From assembly GCA_029259835.1 (NCBI GenBank), contig JAJDEL010000662.1:1-5259 (forward strand): a stretch of 5,259 bases of DNA. Direction: 5' to 3'. Numbering within the stretch: position 1 is the first letter of the stretch; each line of letters begins with the position of its first letter. The notes beneath the pieces were generated by a model, which saw only the letters and a list, made by a program, of their open reading frames with translations, did not search any database and was not told where the DNA came from. The DNA comes from Planctomicrobium sp. GTDB taxonomy: Bacteria > Planctomycetota > Planctomycetia > Planctomycetales > Planctomycetaceae. A program made the translations under genes and the position numbers. Shown here one piece after another: positions 1-5,259 of the stretch.

Positions 1-700
1 ATCCGCATTAGCGTTACTGGAAGTTGGCTTTCATGTTGTTCTCGTCGGGAGAAAAATCGAAACTCTTAAGGAAACGGTTGAAAGTGCCGGCTCTCTTAAA
101 GACCGAACGAGCAGTATCGTCACTGACATATCGCAACCGGAAGAGGTTGTGAGCCTATTCAAGCAAGTTGAGAAGAAATTTGGGAGACTCGATTTTCTCT
201 TTAACAACGCAGGCACAGGAGCGCCGGCAGTGCCAATTGAGGAAGTTACCTTCGATGATTGGCAAGTCGTCGTCGGTGTCAATCTCACTGGCGCATTTCT
301 TTGTACTCAACAAGCTATTCGGATTATGAAAAAGCAATACCCCAAAGGCGGAAGGATTGTGAATAATGGGTCTGTCTCGGCTCAGACACCCCGACCATTT
401 TCAGCTCCTTACACTGCGACTAAACATGCAATTACAGGTTTGACGAAATCAACATCGCTCGATGGAAGGCCGTTTGATATTGCTTGCGGGCAAATTGACA
501 TTGGCAACGCCGCAACTGAAATGACAGAGCGAATGTCTCAAGGAGTACCTCAGGCAGACGGTTCCATTGCTGCCGAACCGACGATGAATGTACAACATGT
601 TGCCGATGCAATCGTTTACATGGCATCGCTTCCACTTGGAGCGAACGTTCAGTTCCTCACCGTTATGGCAACTGGAATGCCTTTGGTGGGGCGAGGGTGA
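1..700 (+). CDS. SDR-family oxidoreductase, 5'-truncated by window edge
   Basis: This is a short-chain dehydrogenase/reductase, expected to be a soluble cytoplasmic NAD(P)(H)-dependent oxidoreductase acting on a carbonyl/alcohol substrate that cannot be named. The frame is open from base 2 and gives 232 residues, so only about 10-20 N-terminal residues, including the TGxxxGIG nucleotide-binding turn, lie outside the window. Visible SDR landmarks in fragment numbering are an acidic TDIS near residue 42, the NNAG motif at 68-71, the structural/catalytic Asn94 in VNLTGAF, Ser124, and the YTATK active site with Tyr137 and Lys141. Ser and Tyr are 13 residues apart, as in classical SDRs, so the N-S-Y-K tetrad is complete. 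The usual PG after the active site is replaced by [10 protein letters not shown], a variant I associate with a subgroup of bacterial SDRs annotated only by family. The C-terminus is intact and ends in TGA. The VOC gene follows after 45 bases with no terminator between them. A GTG at 149 is internal and not the start. Family assignment is firm; substrate is unknown. Confidence 0.93.
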   Translation, partial: SALALLEVGFHVVLVGRKIETLKETVESAGSLKDRTSSIVTDISQPEEVVSLFKQVEKKFGRLDFLFNNAGTGAPAVPIEEVTFDDWQVVVGVNLTGAFLCTQQAIRIMKKQYPKGGRIVNNGSVSAQTPRPFSAPYTATKHAITGLTKSTSLDGRPFDIACGQIDIGNAATEMTERMSQGVPQADGSIAAEPTMNVQHVADAIVYMASLPLGANVQFLTVMATGMPLVGRG

Positions 701-735
701 TTTCGGACGGTTACACAAAACTTTCAGAATAAATT

Positions 736-739
736 GGAG
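736..739 (+). promoter_or_regulatory. Shine-Dalgarno GGAG of the VOC gene
   Basis: GGAG stands 6 bases before ATG 746. It decides the start, because the competing in-frame TTG at 734-736 runs into this site and has no ribosome binding site of its own. Confidence 0.7.
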
Positions 740-745
740 CAGACG

Positions 746-1228
746 ATGAGCGTTCAACCGATCCCCTCAGGCTACCACAGTGTGACCCCTTATCTGATTA
801 TCGCTGGTGCAGAAAAAGCTATTGAATGGTACCGAGTATCATTTCATGCTGAAGAAAAGTTGCGGCTTGTCGGTCCAGGAGGTTCAATCGGGCATGCGGA
901 AATAAAAATCGGAAACTCCGTCGTTATGCTCGCTGATGAGCACCCTGATTTTGGAGTTCATGCTCCAGGCCACTTTGGTGGTTCGCCTGCGAGTTTGATG
1001 ATTTATGTCGAAGATGTGGACGAAGTCTTCAGCCGTTCGGTTGAATTAGGGGCAGAGGAAATCAGGCCACTGCAGGACCAATTCTACGGAGACCGTACCG
1101 GGACTCTCAAAGATCCATTCGGTCATCAATGGACAATCGCCACACACATCGAAGATGTCTCCACAGATGAGGCCCAGCGACGATTCAATGAAATGCTCAA
1201 AGACGGGGGCGAGTCCGACCCAGATTGA
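746..1228 (+). CDS. VOC-superfamily protein, PhnB-like (glyoxalase/bleomycin-resistance fold)
   Basis: The 160-residue product has the paired beta-alpha-beta-beta-beta layout of the vicinal oxygen chelate fold. The first module has TPYLIIAGAEKAIEWY (residues 14-29), then GHAEIKIGNSVVMLADE (49-65). The second module has LMIYVEDVDEVF (84-95), then YGDRTGTLKDPFGHQWTIAT (114-133). The closing GDRxGxxxDPFGHxW pattern is typical of the PhnB-like group. His50 and His127 sit where VOC proteins often place metal ligands, but the ligand set is not certain and many members of this group have no known activity. The C-terminal tail (135-160) is charged and probably flexible. The start was placed at ATG 746 because GGAG lies at 736-739 with a 6-base spacer; an in-frame TTG at 734 overlaps that ribosome binding site and is unlikely. 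The gene is probably in one transcript with the SDR gene 45 bases upstream. Despite the PhnB-like name, nothing here indicates phosphonate metabolism. Confidence 0.9.
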   Translation: MSVQPIPSGYHSVTPYLIIAGAEKAIEWYRVSFHAEEKLRLVGPGGSIGHAEIKIGNSVVMLADEHPDFGVHAPGHFGGSPASLMIYVEDVDEVFSRSVELGAEEIRPLQDQFYGDRTGTLKDPFGHQWTIATHIEDVSTDEAQRRFNEMLKDGGESDPD

Positions 1229-1403
1229 GGATTCACGGTCGGAATTTCATTTGGCCGAGACGCCCCCTGCTGTTTGCACCTAAGTCACTCCCCAGGTCAT
1301 TGGCCTTCACAAATTTTCAGGTGAAGCCTTCGATATGACTGTGGCCGGTCATTCTTTTCTATTAATGCAGGCGGATTTGACGGGTTCTCGGTTATCAGAA
1401 AAA

Positions 1404-1421
1404 GTGATCCCTCTGTGATCC
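1404..1421 (+). repeat. Direct repeat GTGATCC x2, 11-base period (possible operator)
   Basis: GTGATCC occurs at 1404-1410 and again at 1415-1421, so the copies start 11 bases apart, about one DNA helical turn, which would put both on the same face. They lie upstream of the flavoprotein gene and immediately before a TGATTC/GAATCA inverted pair. A protein-binding role is inference; short repeats like this also arise by chance. Confidence 0.3.
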
Positions 1422-1455
1422 AATGATTCGGAAATTCGAGAATCACATTATTCAT

Positions 1456-1482
1456 GGAGGTCATATGATCGATGAGTACTAG
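1456..1482 (+). promoter_or_regulatory. Mini-ORF MIDEY with strong ribosome binding site, possible leader peptide
   Basis: GGAGG (1456-1460) stands 4 bases before ATG 1465, which opens a five-codon frame (Met-Ile-Asp-Glu-Tyr) closed by TAG at 1480-1482. The mini-ORF is in the same frame as the flavoprotein gene, whose ATG is 72 bases beyond this TAG, and no other stop lies between them. It could be a leader peptide coupling translation or attenuation to the gene, a relic of a longer N-terminus cut by the TAG, or chance. The ribosome binding site here is closer to consensus than the gene's own. Confidence 0.3.
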
Positions 1483-1542
1483 CATTTCAATGCGATGTGG
1501 TTCATTTCGGGTTACGTACTTGATCAATACTTAGTCTCTGAC

Positions 1543-1546
1543 GAGG
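1543..1546 (+). promoter_or_regulatory. Shine-Dalgarno GAGG of the flavoprotein gene
   Basis: GAGG is separated by 8 bases from ATG 1555 and supports that start over the in-frame ATG 1495, which has no purine-rich site before it. Confidence 0.6.
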
Positions 1547-1554
1547 ACGATTCG

Positions 1555-2625
1555 ATGTCTGATTTCAAGGTCACTGAGATTGCTCCTGACCTGAATTTTG
1601 ATGAACTCCCGTACTGGGATGTCGTCATCATCGGAGCAGGACCAGCAGGGCTTGCGGCGAGTTTGACAACCGCTCATCGTGGTCTCACTACCTTGGTGAT
1701 CGAAGCCAAAGAGACACCGGGTGGTCAGCCGCAGTTTTTGTATGCTGACAAAAAGATCGTTGATGTCCCCGGGTTTCCAGATGGAATTACAGGGGAGGAA
1801 CTCTCGTCACGAACATATCGGCAGGCTGTCGATGCACTGGTGCAATTTCGCTTTAATGAGGAATTGACTGACATCCTGGATTCGGAACAGACTGTGAAGG
1901 ATGGTCCACTTAAAGAAGTAATCACTACCAAGGGGCGGTACCTGTGTCGCAAAGCGATTGTCGCATGCGGATTGTTGCACTTTCCTCGAAAGCACCCGGT
2001 TCTGGAAACTCTGAATTCGAAGCGAGTCTATTATAAGAACCCCAAAATCAGAGACTACGAAGGTCAGAATGTTGTTGTGGTTGGCGGTGGTGATTCTGCA
2101 TTTGATGCTGCGCTGATGTCGCTCGAACGCAATGCAAAAGTCACCGTTCTGGTACGCGGGGAGTCTTCAGGCAAAGATGAGAGTGCAATGCGAGTTCGTG
2201 AAGCAGGCGGACGTATTCTCACAAACACAAAAGTTGAAGATGCCGAATTTGCAGGCGACGAATTTCGGCTTTCATTGAATGTTGGCAATCCGATTCTTTG
2301 TGATATCGTGATCGTTCAGATCGGATTTCTTTCTGCGAAAGAGACTTTCAAACGACTCGAAGTTCGTCAGAACGATGACGGAAGCATCGCGATTGACCCG
2401 TACTTCGAGACCAGTCGCCGAGATATCTTTGCAGTGGGCGATGTCCACGGGGACATCAAGCTGATTGCCGTTGCCTGGGCTGAAGGAATTCAGGCAGCGA
2501 TTTACGCTTTCAAGGAAATCACGAGTCCTTATTGGCTGAACGAAAAACGATTACACGATCAGAAACTTGTTCTGATGGGAGAAAAAGTTTCGTACGCCGC
2601 AACTCATCGACCTGAAAAGAAATAG
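1555..2625 (+). CDS. FAD/NAD(P)-dependent flavoprotein, ferredoxin/flavodoxin-NADP reductase-like (TrxR fold)
   Basis: This 356-residue protein is a pyridine nucleotide-disulfide oxidoreductase family member, predicted to move electrons between NAD(P)H and a small acceptor such as ferredoxin or flavodoxin in the cytoplasm. The first Rossmann motif GAGPAGLAAS (27-36) binds FAD. GGQ (56-58) and IVDVPGFPDGITGEEL (68-83) match the TrxR-like ferredoxin-NADP reductase pattern. GGGDSAFDAALMSL (177-190) is the second, NAD(P)-binding motif, followed by Arg201 after the second strand. VGDVHGD (294-300) is the C-terminal FAD-contacting motif. The CxxC that thioredoxin reductase carries just before the second nucleotide motif is replaced by YYKNPKIRDY (159-168), and the only cysteines (131, 138, 249) do not form such a pair, so a disulfide reductase role is unlikely. 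The start at ATG 1555 is chosen for its GAGG site; an in-frame ATG 1495 would add 20 residues that look non-domain. The gene ends at a strong terminator and seems to be transcribed alone. The exact acceptor is unknown. Confidence 0.88.
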   Translation: MSDFKVTEIAPDLNFDELPYWDVVIIGAGPAGLAASLTTAHRGLTTLVIEAKETPGGQPQFLYADKKIVDVPGFPDGITGEELSSRTYRQAVDALVQFRFNEELTDILDSEQTVKDGPLKEVITTKGRYLCRKAIVACGLLHFPRKHPVLETLNSKRVYYKNPKIRDYEGQNVVVVGGGDSAFDAALMSLERNAKVTVLVRGESSGKDESAMRVREAGGRILTNTKVEDAEFAGDEFRLSLNVGNPILCDIVIVQIGFLSAKETFKRLEVRQNDDGSIAIDPYFETSRRDIFAVGDVHGDIKLIAVAWAEGIQAAIYAFKEITSPYWLNEKRLHDQKLVLMGEKVSYAATHRPEKK

Positions 2626-2640
2626 GGAGAGCCGGAATTG

Positions 2641-2674
2641 CGTCTCGGCTGGAGTGGCCAGCCGAGACGGTTTT
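2641..2674 (+). terminator. Rho-independent terminator of the flavoprotein gene
   Basis: CGTCTCGGCTGG (2641-2652) pairs perfectly with CCAGCCGAGACG (2658-2669) around the five-base loop AGTGG, followed by G and TTTT (2671-2674). It starts 16 bases after the flavoprotein stop codon. Read on the minus strand the stem is followed by CAATTCC with no T-run, so it should terminate mainly plus-strand transcripts, although it also stands 27 bases beyond the HU stop and could stabilise or partly end that mRNA. Confidence 0.85.
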
Positions 2675-2695
2675 CCATGACGCGACAGGTCAGTT

Positions 2696-2989
2696 TTAGA
2701 CCATGTCCTTCAATGCTTTAAGAGGTTGGATTTTAACCACGTTTCGAGCAGGTTTCGCTTTGAACATGGTTTCTTCTTTTGTGAATGGGTTGATCCCTTT
2801 ACGGGCTTTCGTAGCCGGCTTGCGGATCACTTTCACTTTCATCAGACCAGGGACGTTGAAGACGCCTGGACCTGACTTGCCGAGATTTTTGCCAATTAAT
2901 GAGCTCAGTTCTTCAAGAACAGTTGCCACTTCTTTTTTTGCCAGCCCTGTGCTCTCCGACAATGCGTTGAGGATTTCAGTTTTGGTCAT
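2696..2989 (-). CDS. HU/IHF-family DNA-binding protein
   Basis: The product is a small basic histone-like protein that binds and bends DNA as a dimer and acts in nucleoid organisation. The 97 residues from ATG 2989 show the HU layout: an N-terminal helical dimerisation part (MTKTEILNAL to about residue 38), a GPGVFNVPGLMKVKV strand region (40-54), then the DNA-binding arm with INPFTKEE (66-73), where Asn67-Pro68 corresponds to the NP whose proline intercalates into DNA in HU/IHF. The tail VVKIQPLKALKDMV (84-97) is the closing helix. The arm departs from the common RNPxTGE pattern (ARKGINPFTKE), a style I associate with planctomycete HU-like proteins. The ATG is kept as a conservative start, but it lacks a Shine-Dalgarno sequence. 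The frame is open back to a TGA at 3056-3058, and a CTG at 3023-3025 with AAAGGA before it would add 12 lysine/alanine/proline-rich residues. A sigma70-like promoter lies upstream. The gene converges with the flavoprotein gene and is probably monocistronic. Confidence 0.92.
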   Translation of the reverse strand: MTKTEILNALSESTGLAKKEVATVLEELSSLIGKNLGKSGPGVFNVPGLMKVKVIRKPATKARKGINPFTKEETMFKAKPARNVVKIQPLKALKDMV

Positions 2990-3031
2990 CGGCTTTGCCG
3001 ATGCTGGTTTCTTACCTGCTGCCAGTGTGAT

Positions 3032-3037
3032 TCCTTT
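3032..3037 (-). promoter_or_regulatory. Shine-Dalgarno AAAGGA pointing to a CTG start for HU
   Basis: Read on the minus strand, AAAGGA is followed after 6 bases (ATCACA) by an in-frame CTG at 3025-3023. The annotated ATG 2989 is preceded by GCATCGGCAAAGCCG, which has no comparable site. The spacing therefore favours initiation at CTG, giving a 109-residue protein starting (M)AAGKKPASAKPM. Confidence 0.5.
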
Positions 3038-3068
3038 CGATTCACGGTTAATTATTCAAAGACGCAAA

Positions 3069-3097
3069 GTATTATTGTGTGGACAAGCAAATGTCAA
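3069..3097 (-). promoter_or_regulatory. Sigma70-like promoter of the HU gene
   Basis: On the minus strand a perfect -35 TTGACA (3097-3092) is followed by AATAATAC. The -10 can be read as TAATAC (3074-3069) with a 17-base spacer, or as AATAAT (3076-3071), which matches TATAAT at five of six positions but with a 15-base spacer. Transcription would begin around 3062, giving a leader of about 37 bases to the CTG at 3025 or about 73 to ATG 2989. Confidence 0.6.
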
Positions 3098-3130
3098 TGA
3101 GCTTGGGCGTCGCCGATGCCGTTATCTCTC

Positions 3131-3153
3131 TTTCGGAGGTGCGAACTCCGAAA
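3131..3153 (-). other. Hairpin downstream of the membrane-protein gene
   Basis: TTTCGGAG (3131-3138) and CTCCGAAA (3146-3153) form a perfect 8-bp stem with a 7-base loop. It lies 43 bases past the stop of the minus-strand membrane protein and before the HU promoter. There is no T-run on either side, so it is not a classic intrinsic terminator; it may protect the 3' end of the mRNA or assist a factor-dependent stop. Confidence 0.4.
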
Positions 3154-3196
3154 TAAACCCGAATTCAGCAGGTTTTAGTGCTGTTGGAGCAGTTTT

Positions 3197-3745
3197 TCAG
3201 GCTGGTGGTTCCTGCCTTGATGCTGCTTGTGCATCTCGAATTTGCTGGGCCATTCTTTCTAATTCATTCTTTTGTCTGTCGATCTGGTTCAGTTCAATGG
3301 AAGAGTGCAATCGCGTGGCAGCAAGATCGGCAAACGCCAGGAGAATGGTCCAAAACGCCAGAACCAGAACAATGATCCAGTAGACAGCGAATGTGGCAAG
3401 CGCCTCTTCCCACGGAATTAGGGCACCACAGGCGATCATGATCCCGATGATGGAAATCATTCCAGCAACTTGCATACGACGGCGAGTTTGGTTTCGTAGA
3501 AACTTTAAGTCGTGCTGTTGAATTTCTTCGTCTGTAAGCCGAGTGCCTGCTTTTTTTTGAGCTAAAAGCATGAAAATGCCTAAGAGCGTCAGAAGACTTC
3601 CGAAGATCAATTCCGGGATCGGATTTCCTTTGACTTCCTCCCCTGCAAAGTTGAGGATGACCAATGATAAGCAAGTTGCCATGAGAGGTTTCCAGTTTGG
3701 TGATTTCGACTGCTCTACTTTAACTGATCTTCGCGTCGAGTTCAC
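3197..3745 (-). CDS. Small multi-helix membrane protein of unknown function
   Basis: I do not recognise a family. From the longest start (GTG 3745) the product has 182 residues and reads as an inner-membrane protein. Hydrophobic segments lie at about 21-35 (weak), 45-63, 92-110 and 115-138. A basic cytoplasmic-type loop with TRRRMQ (87-92) lies between the second and third, and a charged C-terminal tail at 146-176 (SSIELNQIDRQKNELERMAQ) has the heptad-like pattern of a short coiled coil. No catalytic motif or signal peptide is visible. The start is uncertain: GTG 3745 overlaps the end of the upstream PPi-PEPCK gene by 26 bases and has no ribosome binding site, so it would rely on translational coupling. 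ATG 3682 leaves a 37-base gap, has only a weak GGA in front, and gives 161 residues starting right at the first hydrophobic stretch. Closeness to the carboxykinase gene suggests a shared transcript; a functional link is speculation. Confidence 0.75.
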   Translation of the reverse strand: MNSTRRSVKVEQSKSPNWKPLMATCLSLVILNFAGEEVKGNPIPELIFGSLLTLLGIFMLLAQKKAGTRLTDEEIQQHDLKFLRNQTRRRMQVAGMISIIGIMIACGALIPWEEALATFAVYWIIVLVLAFWTILLAFADLAATRLHSSIELNQIDRQKNELERMAQQIRDAQAASRQEPPA

Positions 3746-5259
3746 GCGTTATCGATGCACTTGGATCGGCACCAATCATTCCGACAAGGTTTTGCAGATA
3801 TTCTGAAGCTGAGACAACTTTGAGGTTTTCGTCAGCGATGGATTTCTTCTGTTTGAGTTTTTCGACAAACTCATCGTCCAAATTTCTCTGAGTCTCCAGG
3901 TAGCGGTTCACAGATTCGAGGTGTCGTGTCCAAAGCTCGACTTCGCGCTGTTGCTGCATTTGAAGACGTTCCGCGTACCAGGTACTGGCAAGTAGAGATT
4001 CGCGCGTGAACATTTTTCGGATTTCTGGGTCACGCTCATCACGTCCTTCGTGCTGTCCTGTTGCCATGATTTCCAGGAGCGCTTTTAGCGGCGGGCATGC
4101 GTCATCAATTGAACCATCTGCAAGGTATTGACTTGCGACACGTTGATACGCCTCCATGATATGCTGGACGCCATCACTGAAAGCCTCTTCGCTTTGAAGT
4201 TCGGGTTGTAAAATTTCATCTGTAAAAACAGTTTCTGGGATATCAAAGACGCGTCCGAGATATGCACGCGCAAACTTTTTCGTGATTCTGTAACCGAGTC
4301 TTCTCGCTGGCAATGTTGTTCCGTCAGTTTGAACAATATCCTGGACGGGTTCGAGCATGTCCGTCTTGATAAGCCTCTGTGGGTCGCGTTCTTCGGGTGA
4401 AAGTCGACACCAGACTTCAGGAACAAGTAAACTAATATCATGATCGAAGCGACAACTGGTGCCGATGTGCCCAGCGGGAGTGGAGAAGCCGGGCGTTCCG
4501 GTCAGTATCATACTGACCAGAGCGGCGTTCAAGTCGATGGTAGTACGCAGAGCATTGAACGGACTTTTCGTGAGTGCTCCTTCGGAACCGGCTCCGGTTG
4601 TTGATGGACTCTTTCCGGTTAAGGAACAAATATAGTCCATGAACAGTTCAGGCAATTCCTGGTAATGAATCGGATTGTATACGGCGAGGCCGCGGATTTT
4701 GTTCTTCGGGTCAGGAGGATTGTTTCGTCGACCGGACAGGACCGCGCCAACAGGTAGAGGGACAAATTCGCTCGCAGGAATCCGTCTGAATAATCGCGTT
4801 CCCATTTCGGCGACATAGCGGTCCATCGGTTGTACTAAATCGGGGCGGTCCTGAAGATACCTCGGATTCTTAGTTGGCACTCCACCAACTTGTCGTGGAT
4901 TATCCGAACAGACAATGAAGCGACCTTTCCCTTTTTCGACGGACCGCAACAAGCGTTTCATTGGACCGGTGAATGCGTCGAAATCTACAACTTTCAGTCT
5001 CATTTCCGAAACCTGATCCCGCGTGGTCGGATCGAAATTGGAAATGAAATTCACGTCTTTTCTCGCCAGATCAGCTTCCGCCTGCTTGTCGAAACCTCGA
5101 TGAATTGCATCGTCTGGCCGTTGGAAGAGACGGAATTCACAGTTCTCGACGAATTTGTACGCATAGGACTTGAAGTATTCTGGTATTCCAGAGACCAGTC
5201 TGTCCGGGACAACGGTCGATGCGGAAATGTCGTCTTCAGTTTGGACTTTGAAAGCGGCA
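3720..5259 (-). CDS. Pyrophosphate-dependent phosphoenolpyruvate carboxykinase (PPi-PEPCK), C-terminal part, 5' end outside window
   Basis: This is the C-terminal 512 residues of a protein that, from memory of its relatives, should be about 1,100 residues long. The frame is open without interruption to the right edge, so the GTG at 5054 is internal. The family (EC 4.1.1.38), characterised in Propionibacterium freudenreichii and Entamoeba histolytica, interconverts oxaloacetate plus PPi with PEP, CO2 and Pi, in the cytoplasm at the PEP-oxaloacetate node. Recognised conserved blocks in fragment numbering are KVQTEDDISAST (4-15), FQRPDDAIHRGFDKQAEADL (44-63), FISNFDP (71-77), SGRRNNPPDPK (175-185), YNPIHYQELPELFMDYI (194-210), TGKSPSTTGAGSEGALTKSP (214-233), and a GHIGTSCRFDHDISLLVPE block (263-281). 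ACPPLKALLEIMATG (387-401) and RESLLAS (419-425) are near the end, followed by a charged, probably coiled-coil tail (about 430-475). It is unrelated in plain sequence to the nucleotide-dependent ATP and GTP enzymes. No frameshift or missing block is seen. The assignment rests on remembered similarity, not an alignment. Confidence 0.85.
   Translation of the reverse strand, partial: AAFKVQTEDDISASTVVPDRLVSGIPEYFKSYAYKFVENCEFRLFQRPDDAIHRGFDKQAEADLARKDVNFISNFDPTTRDQVSEMRLKVVDFDAFTGPMKRLLRSVEKGKGRFIVCSDNPRQVGGVPTKNPRYLQDRPDLVQPMDRYVAEMGTRLFRRIPASEFVPLPVGAVLSGRRNNPPDPKNKIRGLAVYNPIHYQELPELFMDYICSLTGKSPSTTGAGSEGALTKSPFNALRTTIDLNAALVSMILTGTPGFSTPAGHIGTSCRFDHDISLLVPEVWCRLSPEERDPQRLIKTDMLEPVQDIVQTDGTTLPARRLGYRITKKFARAYLGRVFDIPETVFTDEILQPELQSEEAFSDGVQHIMEAYQRVASQYLADGSIDDACPPLKALLEIMATGQHEGRDERDPEIRKMFTRESLLASTWYAERLQMQQQREVELWTRHLESVNRYLETQRNLDDEFVEKLKQKKSIADENLKVVSASEYLQNLVGMIGADPSASITRELDAKIS

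Larger units (their letters stand above)
1229..1554 (+). other. Gene-free leader region between VOC and flavoprotein genes
   Basis: This 326-base stretch has no open frame that I recognise as protein coding. A 76-codon minus-strand frame (1297-1527) has no family resemblance. The stretch contains an imperfect hairpin (CTTCAC 1305-1310 with GTGAAG 1321-1326, 10-base loop, no T-run), a pair of GTGATCC direct repeats at 1404-1410 and 1415-1421, an inverted TGATTC/GAATCA pair at 1424-1429 and 1440-1445, and a five-codon mini-ORF with a strong ribosome binding site at 1456-1482. No convincing -35/-10 pair was found by eye: TTGACG at 1377-1382 has no matching -10 at normal spacing. The flavoprotein promoter should lie here, but I cannot place it. 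Confidence 0.5.

Noticed and set aside
149..151. GTG as start of a 183-residue SDR
   Set aside because: The frame is open to base 2 with sequence typical of the SDR N-terminal Rossmann half, so this GTG is internal.
1305..1326. Hairpin after the VOC gene as a terminator
   Set aside because: The stem is short with a bulge if extended, the loop is 10 bases and no T-run follows; too weak to call.
1297..1527. 76-codon minus-strand frame in the leader of the flavoprotein gene
   Set aside because: No recognisable family, it runs antisense to the leader elements, and its length is compatible with chance.
1495..1554. Upstream in-frame ATG adding 20 residues to the flavoprotein
   Set aside because: No ribosome binding site before it, while ATG 1555 has GAGG at an 8-base spacing and places the FAD motif at a normal distance from the N-terminus.
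3047..3055. ATT/ATA codons at the upstream limit of the HU frame as start
   Set aside because: These codons are very rare starts and lie before the AAAGGA site, which would then be inside the coding sequence.
2703..3383. 226-codon plus-strand open frame opposite the HU and membrane-protein genes
   Set aside because: It is antisense to a clear HU gene and to a protein with convincing hydrophobic periodicity, crosses the HU promoter, and its translation resembles no family.
5052..5054. GTG as start of a 444-residue version of the carboxykinase
   Set aside because: The same frame continues upstream to the window edge through blocks typical of the family, such as the FQRPDDAIHRG segment, so the GTG is an internal valine.

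Overview
The window looks like ordinary chromosomal DNA from a bacterium of moderate GC content, most likely a planctomycete. That placement is inferred from the character of the HU-like protein, from a pyrophosphate-type PEP carboxykinase and from the general gene style; there is no rRNA or other phylogenetic marker. I saw no mobile element, tRNA, CRISPR array or phage gene.

Left half, plus strand. An SDR-family oxidoreductase enters from the left edge (its N-terminal nucleotide-binding turn lies outside) and ends at 700. After a 45-base gap comes a PhnB-like VOC/glyoxalase-fold protein (746-1228). The two are probably co-transcribed. A 326-base stretch without a convincing gene (1229-1554) follows. 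It holds a pair of 7-base direct repeats one helical turn apart and a five-codon mini-ORF with a strong Shine-Dalgarno sequence. Next is a two-dinucleotide-domain flavoprotein (1555-2625), resembling thioredoxin-reductase-like ferredoxin/flavodoxin-NADP reductases but without the CxxC redox pair. A 12-bp perfect GC-rich hairpin followed by TTTT (2641-2674) closes this half.

Right half, minus strand. Reading right to left, a large gene enters from the right edge. It is the C-terminal 512 residues of a pyrophosphate-dependent phosphoenolpyruvate carboxykinase (3720-5259), the most distinctive gene here. Its end overlaps, or lies 37 bases from, the start of a small multi-helix membrane protein of unknown function (3197-3745). 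After a 150-200 base gap with a good sigma70-like promoter comes an HU-family DNA-binding protein (2696-2989). Its reading frame and Shine-Dalgarno placement suggest that translation may really begin at a CTG codon 12 codons upstream. The flavoprotein and HU genes converge on the terminator.

Functionally the window mixes redox enzymes (SDR, VOC, flavoprotein), a central-carbon enzyme that interconverts oxaloacetate and PEP with PPi as phosphoryl donor, and a nucleoid protein. No single pathway links them all, and I do not see evidence for a new multi-gene defence or biosynthetic system.
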